Part shown: positions 1 through 7,880 of the stretch, in pieces
How the letters are laid out: each line of letters starts with the position of its first letter
Position numbering within the stretch: the stretch's first letter is position 1
Source: Campylobacter sp. CN_NE2
GTDB lineage: Bacteria > Campylobacterota > Campylobacteria > Campylobacterales > Campylobacteraceae
Length of the DNA: 64,000 nucleotides
Reading direction: 5' to 3'
NCBI RefSeq assembly: GCF_027797465.1
Contig: NZ_CP115608.1
Coordinates: 1,240,001-1,304,000, forward strand
Position numbers and translations under genes: made by a program
The notes under the pieces: generated by a model
Databases searched by the model: none
What the model saw: the letters and a program-made list of their open reading frames with translations, nothing else
What the model was told of the DNA's origin: nothing

Positions 1-1
1 C

Positions 2-190
2 AAATACAAGGTCAAAAACTTCCTTGACACGGTCGTTTATCGTGGCGGAGACGCGCTCTCATCGCAAGTTGAAAGCGTAGCACTGGCTAAATTTGGCGTG
101 AGTGGAGTTTTGATTTTGGGTGCAATAATTTCGTTTGTTTGGGGAATTTTGGGTCTAAATTTAAGTAAAAAATATGAGAAATTAAAATAA
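2..190 (+). CDS. C-terminal end of a multi-TM transporter (MFS / nucleotide-transporter-like), partial
   Basis: The open frame enters from the left edge and ends at TAA 188-190, leaving 62 residues. The visible part has the segment KNFLDTVVYRGGDALS followed by one hydrophobic helix (GVLILGAIISFVWGILGL) and a short basic tail. I associate the TVVYRGGDA motif with the last helices of MFS-like ATP/ADP (Npt1/Npt2-type) carriers, but this rests on recall of one motif. The gene body lies outside the window, so the substrate cannot be stated. Confidence 0.5.
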   Translation, partial: KYKVKNFLDTVVYRGGDALSSQVESVALAKFGVSGVLILGAIISFVWGILGLNLSKKYEKLK

Positions 191-210
191 AATTTGCAGA
201 ATTAGGCAAT
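190..210 (+). promoter_or_regulatory. Single copy of the 21-bp half-site (AAATTTGCAGAATT...)
   Basis: This is one unit of the direct-repeat element found complete at 1225, 5226, 9941 and 52192. It begins on the last base of the upstream stop codon and ends 13 bp before the aldo/keto reductase ATG. The second unit is missing; its place is taken by the ribosome-binding site AAAGGAG. No -10 box fits at the usual distance, so it may be a decayed or displaced copy and not a working promoter. Confidence 0.5.
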
Positions 211-223
211 AAAAGGAGAGATT

Positions 224-1225
224 ATGAAATACACAAATTTAGGGCAAACTGATATTAAAATTTCGCAAATTTGCCTTGGTTGTATGGGTTTTGGCAGACC
301 AAATCCAAACTTTCTTACTTGGACTGACGGGGACGAGAAAACCTGCGAAAAGGTCGTAGCAAGAGCATTGGAGCTTGGTATAAACTATTTTGATACTGCA
401 AATGTCTATACCAACGGCGATTCTGAGATTTATCTAGGCAAGGCACTTCGAAATTTAGGCGTCAAAAGAGAAGATGTCATCATCGAAACTAAGGTATTTT
501 TCAACGAAGGCAAACTAAGCAAAACGGCAATCATGCGTGAAATCGAAGGCTCACTAAAACGCCTAAATATGGACTATGTCGATGTGTATATGATACATCG
601 CTTCGACTACGACCATGAAATTTATGAAACTATGAGCGCGCTTCATGAGTTAGTAAAAGCCGGAAAAGTCCGAACGCTCGGGGCTAGTGCGATGTATGGT
701 TATCAGTTTTTTAACATGCAACTATGTGCCAAACGCGAAAATTTGACCAAATTTAGCGTTATGCAAAATCATTATAGCCTGATTTATAGGGAAGATGAGC
801 GAGATTTGATCCCTGTGTGTAGGCAGTTTGGCACAAGTATCGCGCCGTATAGTCCGCTAGCTGGCGGTCATCTAGCTCACACTTCGTGGGACGGGTATTC
901 AAAGCGAGTAAATAAAGACAAGGTTTTGCGCGTAAAATACGATGAATTTAAAGAAAGCGACCTTAAAATCATCGCTAGGATTGATGAAGTAGCGAAAAAT
1001 CGTGGCGTAAATATGGCGCAAATCGCTTTGTCTTGGCACTTTGCTAAGGGTGTGGATAGCCCAGTTCTTGGCGCAATTAAGCCTGAGCATTTAGATGACT
1101 GGGTTAAAAGCCTTGAAATCAGCCTTGATGAGAGTGAAATCAAATACCTTGAAGAGCTGTATGTCCCGCACAAAGTGGTAGGCGCTATCAACAAAGGCGG
1201 ACCGGAACGAATCGAGCGAAAATAA
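224..1225 (+). CDS. Aldo/keto reductase
   Basis: A 333-residue cytoplasmic NAD(P)H-dependent oxidoreductase of the aldo/keto reductase superfamily, which reduces aldehydes and ketones in a TIM barrel. The catalytic tetrad is complete: Asp57 and Tyr62 (FDTANVY), Lys90 (ETK) and His125 (MIHR). The glycine-rich start (LGQTDIKISQICLGC) and the C-terminal cofactor region (VLGAIKPEHLDDW) match IolS/YhdN-type members. AAAGGAGAG lies 4-13 bp before the ATG. It is preceded by a single regulatory half-site and followed by a full one, which links it to the redox cluster to 6.8 kb. There is no signal peptide. The natural substrate cannot be inferred. Confidence 0.9.
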   Translation: MKYTNLGQTDIKISQICLGCMGFGRPNPNFLTWTDGDEKTCEKVVARALELGINYFDTANVYTNGDSEIYLGKALRNLGVKREDVIIETKVFFNEGKLSKTAIMREIEGSLKRLNMDYVDVYMIHRFDYDHEIYETMSALHELVKAGKVRTLGASAMYGYQFFNMQLCAKRENLTKFSVMQNHYSLIYREDERDLIPVCRQFGTSIAPYSPLAGGHLAHTSWDGYSKRVNKDKVLRVKYDEFKESDLKIIARIDEVAKNRGVNMAQIALSWHFAKGVDSPVLGAIKPEHLDDWVKSLEISLDESEIKYLEELYVPHKVVGAINKGGPERIERK

Positions 1226-1293
1226 AATTTGCAGGATTAGGCAAGGAATTTGGAGTATTGTTCTATTAAATTCTAGTCCAAATTTGCTAAAAT
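1225..1293 (+). promoter_or_regulatory. Two-unit direct-repeat promoter element with -10 box, upstream of the Tat AKR gene
   Basis: Unit 1 is AAATTTGCAGGATT at 1225 and unit 2 is GAATTTGGAGTATT at 1246, exactly 21 bp on; the element closes with GTTCTA at 1265. The -10 candidate TAAAAT lies at 1288-1293, 22 bp after the element, and the ATG is at 1321. The downstream unit therefore abuts the -35 position. Three other genes share this layout (5226, 9941, 52192). Confidence 0.7.
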
Positions 1294-1320
1294 TTCATCA
1301 AATTTGCCGAAAGGATTTTC

Positions 1321-2292
1321 ATGCAAAGGCGAGAATTTTTAAAAAATTCTGCGATCTTAGGTAGCGTGGCACTGCTTGGCGGTGCGTTAAATTTAAACGC
1401 GAATTCGCAAAATTTAAAAGGAGAAGCTATGAAATTTATCACTTTAAACAACGGCAACAAAATGCCTATTTTAGGATACGGCGTGTATCAAATCCCGCAA
1501 AACGACACCCAAAGGTGCGTTGAAGACGCTATTAGCGCGGGATACCGCTCTATCGACACGGCTCAGGCGTATCAAAATGAGCTTGGCGTGGGTGCGGCGG
1601 TAAATTCGGCGATAAAGGGCGGAATTAAGCGAGAAGAGTTTTTTATCACAACCAAAATTTGGGTTAGCAACGCGACAGAAAGTGGCGTTTTACGCAGTTT
1701 TGAAGCTAGTATGAAAAAGCTGGGCTTAGATTATCTTGATTTGCTTTTACTTCATCAGCCATATAATGATATTTACGGAGCGTGGCGGGCAATGAGCCGC
1801 TTAAAAAACGAAGGACGCATAAAATCAATCGGCGTTAGCAATTTTTATCCCGATCGCTTAGTGGATTTTGCTCTAAATAACGAAATCAAACCCGCCGTTA
1901 ATCAAATCGAGCTAAATCCATTTCATCAGCGTAAATTTGACCGCGAAATCGCCAAAAAATACGGCATAGCTGTGCAAAGCTGGGCTAGTTTTGGCGAAGG
2001 TAGAAACGATATGTTTAACAACCCAATTCTCAAAAAAATCGGCGAAAAATACGGCAAGAGCGTCGCTCAGACGATTTTGCGCTATCTTATCCAGCTTGAT
2101 GTTATCATCATACCAAAAACCACTCGCAAAGAGCGTATGGTTGAAAATTTCAGCGTTTTTGACTTTGAACTAAGCCAAACTGATATGCAAACAATCGCTG
2201 CAATGGACGAGCAAAAATCTCTTTTTAGCGAAGTTTATCACAACGACCCTGCGACAGTAGAGCGATTAAACGGCTGGAAACTGCCTGATTAA
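1321..2292 (+). CDS. Aldo/keto reductase with Tat signal (DkgA-like)
   Basis: A 323-residue aldo/keto reductase of the 2,5-diketo-gluconate reductase type. The tetrad is Asp79, Tyr84, Lys112 and His145. Residues 1-27 form a twin-arginine signal: QRREFLK followed by a hydrophobic stretch and an Ala-rich end, implying export of the folded enzyme. A second start is visible at Met37 (1429), exactly where cytosolic relatives begin (MKFITLNNGNKMP). A strong AAAGGAG lies upstream of it, so a cytosolic form may also be made. It is the first gene of a probable operon and overlaps the next ATG by one base. A periplasmic NADPH enzyme would be unusual, so localisation is the open question. Confidence 0.85.
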   Translation: MQRREFLKNSAILGSVALLGGALNLNANSQNLKGEAMKFITLNNGNKMPILGYGVYQIPQNDTQRCVEDAISAGYRSIDTAQAYQNELGVGAAVNSAIKGGIKREEFFITTKIWVSNATESGVLRSFEASMKKLGLDYLDLLLLHQPYNDIYGAWRAMSRLKNEGRIKSIGVSNFYPDRLVDFALNNEIKPAVNQIELNPFHQRKFDREIAKKYGIAVQSWASFGEGRNDMFNNPILKKIGEKYGKSVAQTILRYLIQLDVIIIPKTTRKERMVENFSVFDFELSQTDMQTIAAMDEQKSLFSEVYHNDPATVERLNGWKLPD

Positions 2293-2960
2293 TGGGCTTT
2301 GCAAGGCGAAAAATGAGTAAAAAAAGCCAAAAACATCTAACCGACATTTTTCTGGCGTTTTTGTTAATTTTGCTTATGAGTTCGCAATCCACAGAGCAAA
2401 GAGCGCACGAATTTATCGGCGTTTTTGCTCTTTTTGTGGTTTTTATCCACCAAATTTTAAACTCGTGGTGGTATAAGCTCAAAATTTTAAAAAATTCATC
2501 AAATTTGGCTCAAAATTTCATAAATTTAGCCCTTATAATTTCTTTTGCAATCTCCATAATATCAGGTCTAGCGATGAGTAAATACGCCGCGGCTATTTTT
2601 AGCGGATTTATGAAAATTTCATTTGCTAGGGTGCTTCATCTGTGCGCTACGCACTGGTTTTTTGTGTTTGCTGGGCTTCATATCGGTTTTCACGCGCTAA
2701 ATTTAGCCAAAAAACTAAAACCAAGCACTTTCGCAAATGCCCTAATCGTCGGCTCGTGGCTAATTTCGCTTTATGGATTTTGGCTATTTTTAGATACTGG
2801 CATGATTGATTACATGCTTGGCAAAGTGCAATTTGCATTTTTGGATTTTAAAATTCCGCTTTACCAAAGTATGCTAAGCGGTGCCATAATGCTCTTTTCA
2901 TGGGCGTTTATCGGATTTTTAGTAGCCAAATTTATCAAAAATTTAAAGGAAGCAAAATGA
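2292..2960 (+). CDS. Four-TM DUF4405-like (cytochrome b type) membrane protein
   Basis: A 222-residue integral membrane protein with about five hydrophobic segments. Histidines sit in the pattern of haem-b membrane proteins: VFIHQ in one helix, and LHLCATHWF...GLHIGFHAL in the third and fourth. This resembles the DUF4405/ferric-reductase-like group, which carries electrons across the membrane. It is translationally coupled to the Tat AKR (ATG overlaps the TAA) and to the SUMF1-flavodoxin gene. Met8 (2313) is an alternative start. A similar protein follows the other exported flavodoxin at 52924, so the pairing recurs in the window. Haem binding is inferred from histidine placement only. Confidence 0.65.
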   Translation: MGFARRKMSKKSQKHLTDIFLAFLLILLMSSQSTEQRAHEFIGVFALFVVFIHQILNSWWYKLKILKNSSNLAQNFINLALIISFAISIISGLAMSKYAAAIFSGFMKISFARVLHLCATHWFFVFAGLHIGFHALNLAKKLKPSTFANALIVGSWLISLYGFWLFLDTGMIDYMLGKVQFAFLDFKIPLYQSMLSGAIMLFSWAFIGFLVAKFIKNLKEAK

Positions 2961-4486
2961 AAAAATTTATGCCTATTTTCGCGCTTTTGGCGATTTTTAT
3001 TTTTGGCGGGGTGATTTATAATATTACTGGCTCAAAAAAGGGCAATATCATCGAAAACACCGCCACAGCGAGCGTTTCAAACGAAAATGAAAATTTAGAA
3101 AAACTAAAAGCCTTAGATGAAAAATCAAAGCAAATTTTAAGCGATACGCAGAAAAATTCCACAAATTTAGATAAAAATTTCGTTTTGATTAAAGGCGGAA
3201 ATTTCATCATGGGAAGCGAGAAAAGCGAAAACTGGCGAAGCAATGATGAGATGGCGCATGAAGTGGGCGTGAGTGATTTTTATATCGGCACTCACGAAAT
3301 CACGCAGGGCGAATACGAACGCATCACAGGCGAAAACCCAAGCGAAAACAAGGGTGAAAATTTGCCTGTGGAAAATGTTTCGTGGCTAGATGCGATAATG
3401 TTTGCCAACCTAAAAAGCCTTAGCGAAGGGCTAAACCCAGCCTATGAAATCACGCCAGACTCGGTCATTTGGGACAGAAGCGCAAACGGATACAGATTGC
3501 CAAGCGAAGCCGAGTGGGAATTTGCCGCGCGCGCGGGGACTTCCACACCATTTAGCTCAGCTATCCCACCAAGCGGAAATGAGGCAAATTTTTACTCAAA
3601 CTACCCTTATGAAATCGAAGAAAATTATTTTGACAATAGCAAACTAAAAGCAAAACCCACAAGCCCACGCTATCGCACGATAGAAGTAGGCAGCTTCGCG
3701 CCAAACGGCTTTGGTCTTTTTGACATACACGGCAATGTAAATGAGTGGTGCTGGGATTTTTACGGCACTTACGAGAGCGGGGACGCGCTAAATCCCACAG
3801 GCGTAAGTGTCGGTACAAGGCATGTTTATAGGGGTGGTGGTTGGAACGACTTTGGCAAAAATTTACGCAGTGCTTACAGAGCGGCGGCTCAGTCAAATTA
3901 TAAAAATCATAATCTTGGAATTCGCCTTGCAAGAAATGCCGAAAATTCAGCCATTTCTGGCAAAATCGAAGCCAAAAACGAAAGCTTTATTCAAAGCAAA
4001 CACGAAAAAATTCTAATTGTGTTTTATTCGTGGGGCGGAAATACGCGTGGCATAGCCAGAGAAATTCGTAAAATCACTGGCGCAGACATCTTTGAAATTC
4101 GCCTAGAAACGCCGTATTCTGATGATTACAATACTTGTTTAATGCAAGCGCAGGACGATCAGCACAGGCAAAAACGCCCAAAAATAGATGCGCAAATCAA
4201 AAATTTCGAGCAGTATGATACGATACTACTAGGCTATCCAAACTGGTGGGCAAGTATCCCAATGCCCATTGCAACGCTACTTGAAAGCTATGATTTTGAC
4301 GGCAAAACGATAATCCCATTTGCTTCGCATGGCGGTGGCAGAATGGGGGCTAGTGTCACGGCAATCGCCAAACTTGCGCCAAATTCGCCTATCGGTAATG
4401 CGTTATCGGTGCATTATTCAGGCGGTGCGAGTTTGAGCGATGATATAAGGGCGTGGCTAAATGCTAACGGAATTTTGCTAAAATAA
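2957..4486 (+). CDS. Membrane-anchored SUMF1 (FGE-sulfatase-type) domain fused to a flavodoxin domain
   Basis: 509 residues from ATG 2957, chosen because AAAGGA precedes it; an earlier in-frame codon at 2900 lies inside the upstream gene. Order: hydrophobic anchor at residues 5-23, charged linker to about 70, SUMF1/formylglycine-generating-enzyme-like domain at about 75-330 (IKGGNFIMGS, RLPSEAEWEFAARAG, NVNEWCWDF, YRGGGWND, LGIRLAR), then a flavodoxin-like domain from about 350 (FYSWGGNTRG phosphate loop, GYPNWWASIPMP). The paired catalytic cysteines of true FGEs are not seen near the C-terminal RGGGW...LGIR block, so formylglycine formation is unlikely. The fusion is uncommon. With the anchor, both domains would probably face the periplasm. 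Confidence 0.8.
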   Translation: MKKFMPIFALLAIFIFGGVIYNITGSKKGNIIENTATASVSNENENLEKLKALDEKSKQILSDTQKNSTNLDKNFVLIKGGNFIMGSEKSENWRSNDEMAHEVGVSDFYIGTHEITQGEYERITGENPSENKGENLPVENVSWLDAIMFANLKSLSEGLNPAYEITPDSVIWDRSANGYRLPSEAEWEFAARAGTSTPFSSAIPPSGNEANFYSNYPYEIEENYFDNSKLKAKPTSPRYRTIEVGSFAPNGFGLFDIHGNVNEWCWDFYGTYESGDALNPTGVSVGTRHVYRGGGWNDFGKNLRSAYRAAAQSNYKNHNLGIRLARNAENSAISGKIEAKNESFIQSKHEKILIVFYSWGGNTRGIAREIRKITGADIFEIRLETPYSDDYNTCLMQAQDDQHRQKRPKIDAQIKNFEQYDTILLGYPNWWASIPMPIATLLESYDFDGKTIIPFASHGGGRMGASVTAIAKLAPNSPIGNALSVHYSGGASLSDDIRAWLNANGILLK

Positions 4487-4506
4487 AATTTGCAGGATTA
4501 GGCAAT
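4486..4506 (+). promoter_or_regulatory. Single copy of the 21-bp half-site (AAATTTGCAGGATT...)
   Basis: The unit starts on the last base of the SUMF1-flavodoxin stop codon, the same placement as the copies at 190 and 1225. The expected second unit is degenerate (AAATTTAAGGAA) and merges into the ribosome-binding site of the next gene. There is no room for a -10 box before the ATG at 4523, so independent promoter activity is doubtful. Confidence 0.45.
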
Positions 4507-4522
4507 AAATTTAAGGAAAAAT

Positions 4523-5188
4523 ATGAAAAAAGTTATCATCATAAACGCAAGTCCAAGGAAAAATTTCAACACGGCTGAGGTTTTAAAATCTAGCGAAAAG
4601 GGCGCGCAAAGCGTGGGCGCAGGGACGGAATTTATAAATTTAATCGATATAGATTTTAAGGGCTGTATAAGTTGCTTTGCCTGTAAAAGAAAGGGCAAAA
4701 GTCTAGGCGGACTTTGCGCCGTAAAAGACGAAGGAAGGGCGGTTTTAGAAAAAATAATCAACGCCGATGCCCTAATAATCGGCTCTCCGATTTATGATTT
4801 TTATCCGACAGGCATGTTTAGAAACCTTTTGGAGCGTATGCTTTTTGCCGGTGGGTCATATATGCTAGATGAAAACGGACGCTATGAGCTAAATTTAAAG
4901 AAAAAAATCCCGGTTGGGTTAATCTATACGATGAACGCGACAAAAGAGCAGGTCGCGCAGTATAACATGGAAGCGATGTGGAGCGGAAACGAGCTCGGAC
5001 TAAAAATGGTCTATGGGCACTGCGAAACGCTTTTGGTGTGCGATACTTACCAGTTTAAGGACTATTCGAAATACGATTGCAATATGTTTAGCGAACCGCA
5101 CAAAAAAAGTGTGCGAGAAACGCAGTTTCCGCAAGATTTGCAAAATGCTTTTAAGCTTGGCAAAAGACTTACGCAAATGGAGTTGTAA
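4523..5188 (+). CDS. Flavodoxin-fold NAD(P)H-dependent reductase with four-cysteine cluster
   Basis: A 221-residue cytoplasmic flavoprotein. It opens with a beta strand and the FMN phosphate loop INASPRKNFNT, and later shows GSPIYDFYPTGMFRNLLER, typical of the FMN-reductase/iron-sulfur flavoprotein family. Cys48, Cys51, Cys54 and Cys65 (GCISCFACKRK...LC) could ligate an Fe-S cluster. The spacing before the fourth cysteine is longer than in classical Isf proteins, so a cluster is inferred, not certain. It probably completes the operon begun at 1321 or uses read-through, since no promoter is obvious. Confidence 0.8.
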   Translation: MKKVIIINASPRKNFNTAEVLKSSEKGAQSVGAGTEFINLIDIDFKGCISCFACKRKGKSLGGLCAVKDEGRAVLEKIINADALIIGSPIYDFYPTGMFRNLLERMLFAGGSYMLDENGRYELNLKKKIPVGLIYTMNATKEQVAQYNMEAMWSGNELGLKMVYGHCETLLVCDTYQFKDYSKYDCNMFSEPHKKSVRETQFPQDLQNAFKLGKRLTQMEL

Positions 5189-5225
5189 ATTTACACTAGA
5201 AATTAAAAAAATATATTAAATTTTT

Positions 5226-5293
5226 AAATTTGTAGAATTAGGCAAGAAATTTGGAGAATTGTTCTAGTTGATTTTTTTTATTTTAGATAAAAT
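5226..5293 (+). promoter_or_regulatory. Two-unit direct-repeat promoter element upstream of the exported hydrolase
   Basis: The best-conserved layout: AAATTTGTAGAATT at 5226 and AAATTTGGAGAATT at 5247, 21 bp apart, closing with GTTCTA at 5266. The -10 candidate TAAAAT is at 5288-5293 (21 bp gap), and the gene starts at 5333 after AAGGAG. Confidence 0.75.
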
Positions 5294-5332
5294 TTCCTTG
5301 TAAAAAATCTTATTTTTAATCAAGGAGAAAAG

Positions 5333-6379
5333 ATGAAAAAGGTATTAAGTTCATTAGCACTAGGTACGATTTTAGCGACAAGTTTGGTCGCCAAAGGCGA
5401 AGTAGATATGCCAAAAAATGTAACAAGCGACTGGGACAAAGTTTTTGCCAAAAGCGAAAAAGTTGATCACAAAAAAATAGCCTTCAAAAACCGCTACGGA
5501 ATTGTAATCGTTGCGGATTTATACACGCCAAAAAATATGAACGGCAAACTCCCCGCAATCGCCATTTCTGGCCCTTATGGCGCAGTCAAAGAGCAATCTA
5601 GCGGACTTCACGCACAAACCCTAGCCGAGCGAGGATTTGTAACACTAGCCTTTGATCCAAGCTTCACAGGCGAGAGCGGTGGCGATGTGCGCGACATTTC
5701 AAGCCCTGACATAAACACAGAGGATTTTAGCGCGGCCGTGGATTATCTAGGTGTGCAAGACTTCATCGATAGAGAAAAAATCGGCATTATCGGAATTTGT
5801 GGCTGGGCTGGATTTGCACTAAATGCCGCTATCAGCGACACTCGCATAAAGGCGGTTGCGACCACGACGATGTATGATATGACGCGCGTTACGGCAAAAG
5901 GATACAACGACAGTGTAGATGAAAATGCTAGGTATGAAGCCAAAAAGGCGTTAAATTTGCAACGCTGGACAGATTTCGAAAAGGGCGAGGTAGAGTATTT
6001 GCCAAGCGGAAATATCGACCCTAAAACCATTACCGAGCAAACACCAAAATTTGTCGCTGACTACGCGCTGTATTATAAAACCGAGCGCGGTTACCACGAA
6101 CGCGCTATCAACTCAAAAGAGCATTTTTGGAGCAAAACAGACGCGTTAGCGCGTATGAGCGATAAAATTTTAACTTACGCAAATGAGCTTCGAGCCCCTG
6201 TTTTGGTAGCTCACGGCGAGATTGCGCATTCGCGCTATTTTAGCGAAGACGCATTTAAAGAGCTTGGAAGCAAAAACAAAGAGCTTTTTATCGTGCCGGG
6301 GGCAAGCCACACGGATTTGTATGATCTGAAAATTCCGTTTGATAAATTTGAAGAGTTTTTCAAGGCAAATTTGAAATAA
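5333..6379 (+). CDS. Exported alpha/beta hydrolase (YcjY/dienelactone-hydrolase-like)
   Basis: 348 residues with a cleavable signal peptide (about residues 1-20, ending SLVAKG). The alpha/beta-hydrolase fold shows ISGPYGAVKEQSSG (oxyanion region), a nucleophile elbow GICGWAG with Cys156 in place of serine, and a C-terminal His in PGASHTDLYD. A cysteine nucleophile recalls dienelactone hydrolases. The overall layout matches the YcjY-like exported family whose substrate is not established. It is transcribed singly: the half-site promoter lies upstream and a 15-bp perfect hairpin follows the stop. Confidence 0.8.
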   Translation: MKKVLSSLALGTILATSLVAKGEVDMPKNVTSDWDKVFAKSEKVDHKKIAFKNRYGIVIVADLYTPKNMNGKLPAIAISGPYGAVKEQSSGLHAQTLAERGFVTLAFDPSFTGESGGDVRDISSPDINTEDFSAAVDYLGVQDFIDREKIGIIGICGWAGFALNAAISDTRIKAVATTTMYDMTRVTAKGYNDSVDENARYEAKKALNLQRWTDFEKGEVEYLPSGNIDPKTITEQTPKFVADYALYYKTERGYHERAINSKEHFWSKTDALARMSDKILTYANELRAPVLVAHGEIAHSRYFSEDAFKELGSKNKELFIVPGASHTDLYDLKIPFDKFEEFFKANLK

Positions 6380-6387
6380 TTTCTCTT

Positions 6388-6424
6388 AAATTTGGCAAAT
6401 TTAGCTCAAATTTGCCAAATTTTT
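6388..6424 (+). terminator. Rho-independent terminator after the hydrolase gene
   Basis: A perfect 15-bp inverted repeat (6388-6402 against 6408-6422; core AAATTTGGCAAATTT) with a five-base loop, running into T's. It lies between the hydrolase stop and the next ribosome-binding site, so the cyclophilin-like gene may also be reached by read-through. Confidence 0.6.
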
Positions 6425-6436
6425 GAAAGGATAAAA

Positions 6437-6841
6437 ATGAAAGTTTTTAAACTATTTTTTATTATGATTTTAGGATTAAATTTGGCATTTGGAGGCGAGA
6501 TGAGAGTAGAATTTAGCTGTGAAAATGTCCGTGCAGTGGCGATTTTAAACGATACTAACGCAGCAAAGAGTTTTTATGAAAATTTGCCATTAGAGTTAAA
6601 TTTGAAAGATTACGCTGGGCGAGAAAAAATCGCGGATTTGCCCGTGCGATTGAATTTTGCTGGTGATCCCAGCTCGGACGGCAAAGTTGGCGATCTTGGC
6701 TATTTCTCGCCGTGGGGAAATTTGGTGCTGTTTTACAAATCTCAGCCTTACTATGACGGACTTATCAAACTTGGTAAATTCCAAACTGGATTTGATGAAA
6801 TCATAAAATGCGAGAAAGTTTTAATCCAAAAAGCGAAATAG
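6437..6841 (+). CDS. Exported cyclophilin-like-fold protein
   Basis: 134 residues from ATG 6437, preceded by GAAAGGA; an in-frame codon 45 bp upstream lies in the terminator and lacks a ribosome-binding site. There is a signal peptide at about 1-19 (MKVFKLFFIMILGLNLAFG). The mature part has the conserved words of the cyclophilin-like (TM1367-type, Cyclophil_like2) family: LPLELNLKDYAGREKIADLP, GDLGYFSPWGNLVLFY, LIKLGKF. Enzymatic activity is not established for this family, which is often encoded beside flavodoxins and reductases, as here. Confidence 0.75.
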   Translation: MKVFKLFFIMILGLNLAFGGEMRVEFSCENVRAVAILNDTNAAKSFYENLPLELNLKDYAGREKIADLPVRLNFAGDPSSDGKVGDLGYFSPWGNLVLFYKSQPYYDGLIKLGKFQTGFDEIIKCEKVLIQKAK

Positions 6842-6885
6842 CAAACTCTAATTTTAAATAAAAATGTGGAAAAATTTAAAAAAAG

Positions 6886-6973
6886 TGGCCGGGAGATAGG
6901 GATTCGAACCCCAGGAGGCTTTCACCTCAACGGTTTTCAAGACCGCCGCTTTCGACCGCTCAGCCATCTCCCG
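6886..6973 (-). tRNA. tRNA-Ser(TGA)
   Basis: Reading the minus strand, a 7-bp acceptor (CGGGAGA/TCTCCCG), a long variable arm, GTTCGAATCC T-loop and encoded CCA are present. The anticodon loop CTTGAAA gives TGA. It leads a group of four minus-strand tRNAs. Confidence 0.92.
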
Positions 6974-6988
6974 AAAATTTAACAAAGT

Positions 6989-7144
6989 CTATTTTGTTTT
7001 TTCTCCGACCCACTCGGCTCCGTCATGAACCTTGTCTTTGGACCATTGATAAGCGTTGTTTGTGTCTTCTTTGACACCATGCCAAGTATTTGAGCAACCC
7101 GCAAAAAATAGTAACGATACAAAAACCATAGCTAAATAACGCAT
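6989..7144 (-). CDS. Small entericidin-like lipoprotein
   Basis: 51 residues from ATG 7144 with GGAG upstream. A lipoprotein signal peptide ends in the lipobox FFAGC (Cys17), giving a mature peptide of about 35 residues starting CSNTWHGVKEDT, rich in Trp, Lys and Asp. This closely resembles entericidin A/B-type lipoproteins (C-NT--G-G-D pattern), which are tiny cell-envelope lipoproteins. It lies inside a tRNA group on the same strand, an easy place to overlook it. Confidence 0.75.
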   Translation of the reverse strand: MRYLAMVFVSLLFFAGCSNTWHGVKEDTNNAYQWSKDKVHDGAEWVGEKTK

Positions 7145-7160
7145 CTTAACTCCTTTATCT

Positions 7161-7234
7161 TGGAGGCGACACCCGGATTCGAACCGGGGGTAAAAGCTTT
7201 GCAGGCTTCTGCCTTACCACTTGGCCATGTCGCC
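7161..7234 (-). tRNA. tRNA-Cys(GCA)
   Basis: 74 nt on the minus strand: acceptor GGCGACA/TGTCGCC region, T-loop GGTTCGAATCC, CCA encoded, anticodon GCA in the loop of stem AAGCC-TGCAAAG-GCTT. Confidence 0.92.
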
Positions 7235-7255
7235 ATGCACTAAACTTAAACCTTA

Positions 7256-7345
7256 TGGTGCCCGGAGCCGGACTTGAACCGGCACGGAAGAAAAAATTCC
7301 GAGGGATTTTAAGTCCCTTGCGTCTACCAATTCCGCCATCCGGGC
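7256..7345 (-). tRNA. tRNA-Leu(TAA)
   Basis: 90 nt on the minus strand, with acceptor GCCCGGA/TCCGGGC, a class II long variable arm (CGGAA...TTCCG), GGTTCAAGTCC T-loop and encoded CCA. The anticodon stem GGGAC with loop TTAAAAT gives TAA. Confidence 0.92.
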
Positions 7346-7374
7346 AACGCTTATAAACAAAATTAAAAAACAAA

Positions 7375-7449
7375 TGGAGCGGGAAACGAGAGTCGAACTC
7401 GCGACATCGACCATGGCAAGGTCGCGCTCTACCACTGAGCTATTCCCGC
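7375..7449 (-). tRNA. tRNA-Gly(GCC)
   Basis: 75 nt on the minus strand, acceptor GCGGGAA/TTCCCGC, T-loop AGTTCGACTCT, encoded CCA, anticodon GCC. The span 7450-7655 beyond it holds only the promoter region of the plus-strand tRNA-Ala. Confidence 0.92.
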
Positions 7450-7655
7450 AAACATTAAAGGGAATTGAAATATTATCTAATATAAGCTTAAAAATTTATT
7501 TTATTTTGCAAAATTTGGTTAAATTTGTGAATTTTTGGCGATAAATTTGGCTAAATTCAGCTAAATTTGACAAATTTTTTGCGATACTTCGTCAAATTTC
7601 AAAATAACATAAGAAAAAAATTGTAAAATTACGGAATTATTATTTAATCGCTTTT

Positions 7656-7731
<76 letters not shown>

Positions 7732-7880
7732 TTAATTTTATTAAACAACTACTCAAAATTTATCACTCAAATGTCCTATTTGGCGCATAAATTTCCATTA
7801 AAGCTAAAATTTCATTAACTTTTTATATACTTTCGCTTTGGGAACAATTAAATTTCAAATTTCAATAAAGAGGAAAATCT

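Noticed and set aside
7155-7435. Minus-strand open frames over the tRNA group
   Set aside because: They run through tRNA-Cys, tRNA-Leu and tRNA-Gly; the products are translations of tRNA sequence.
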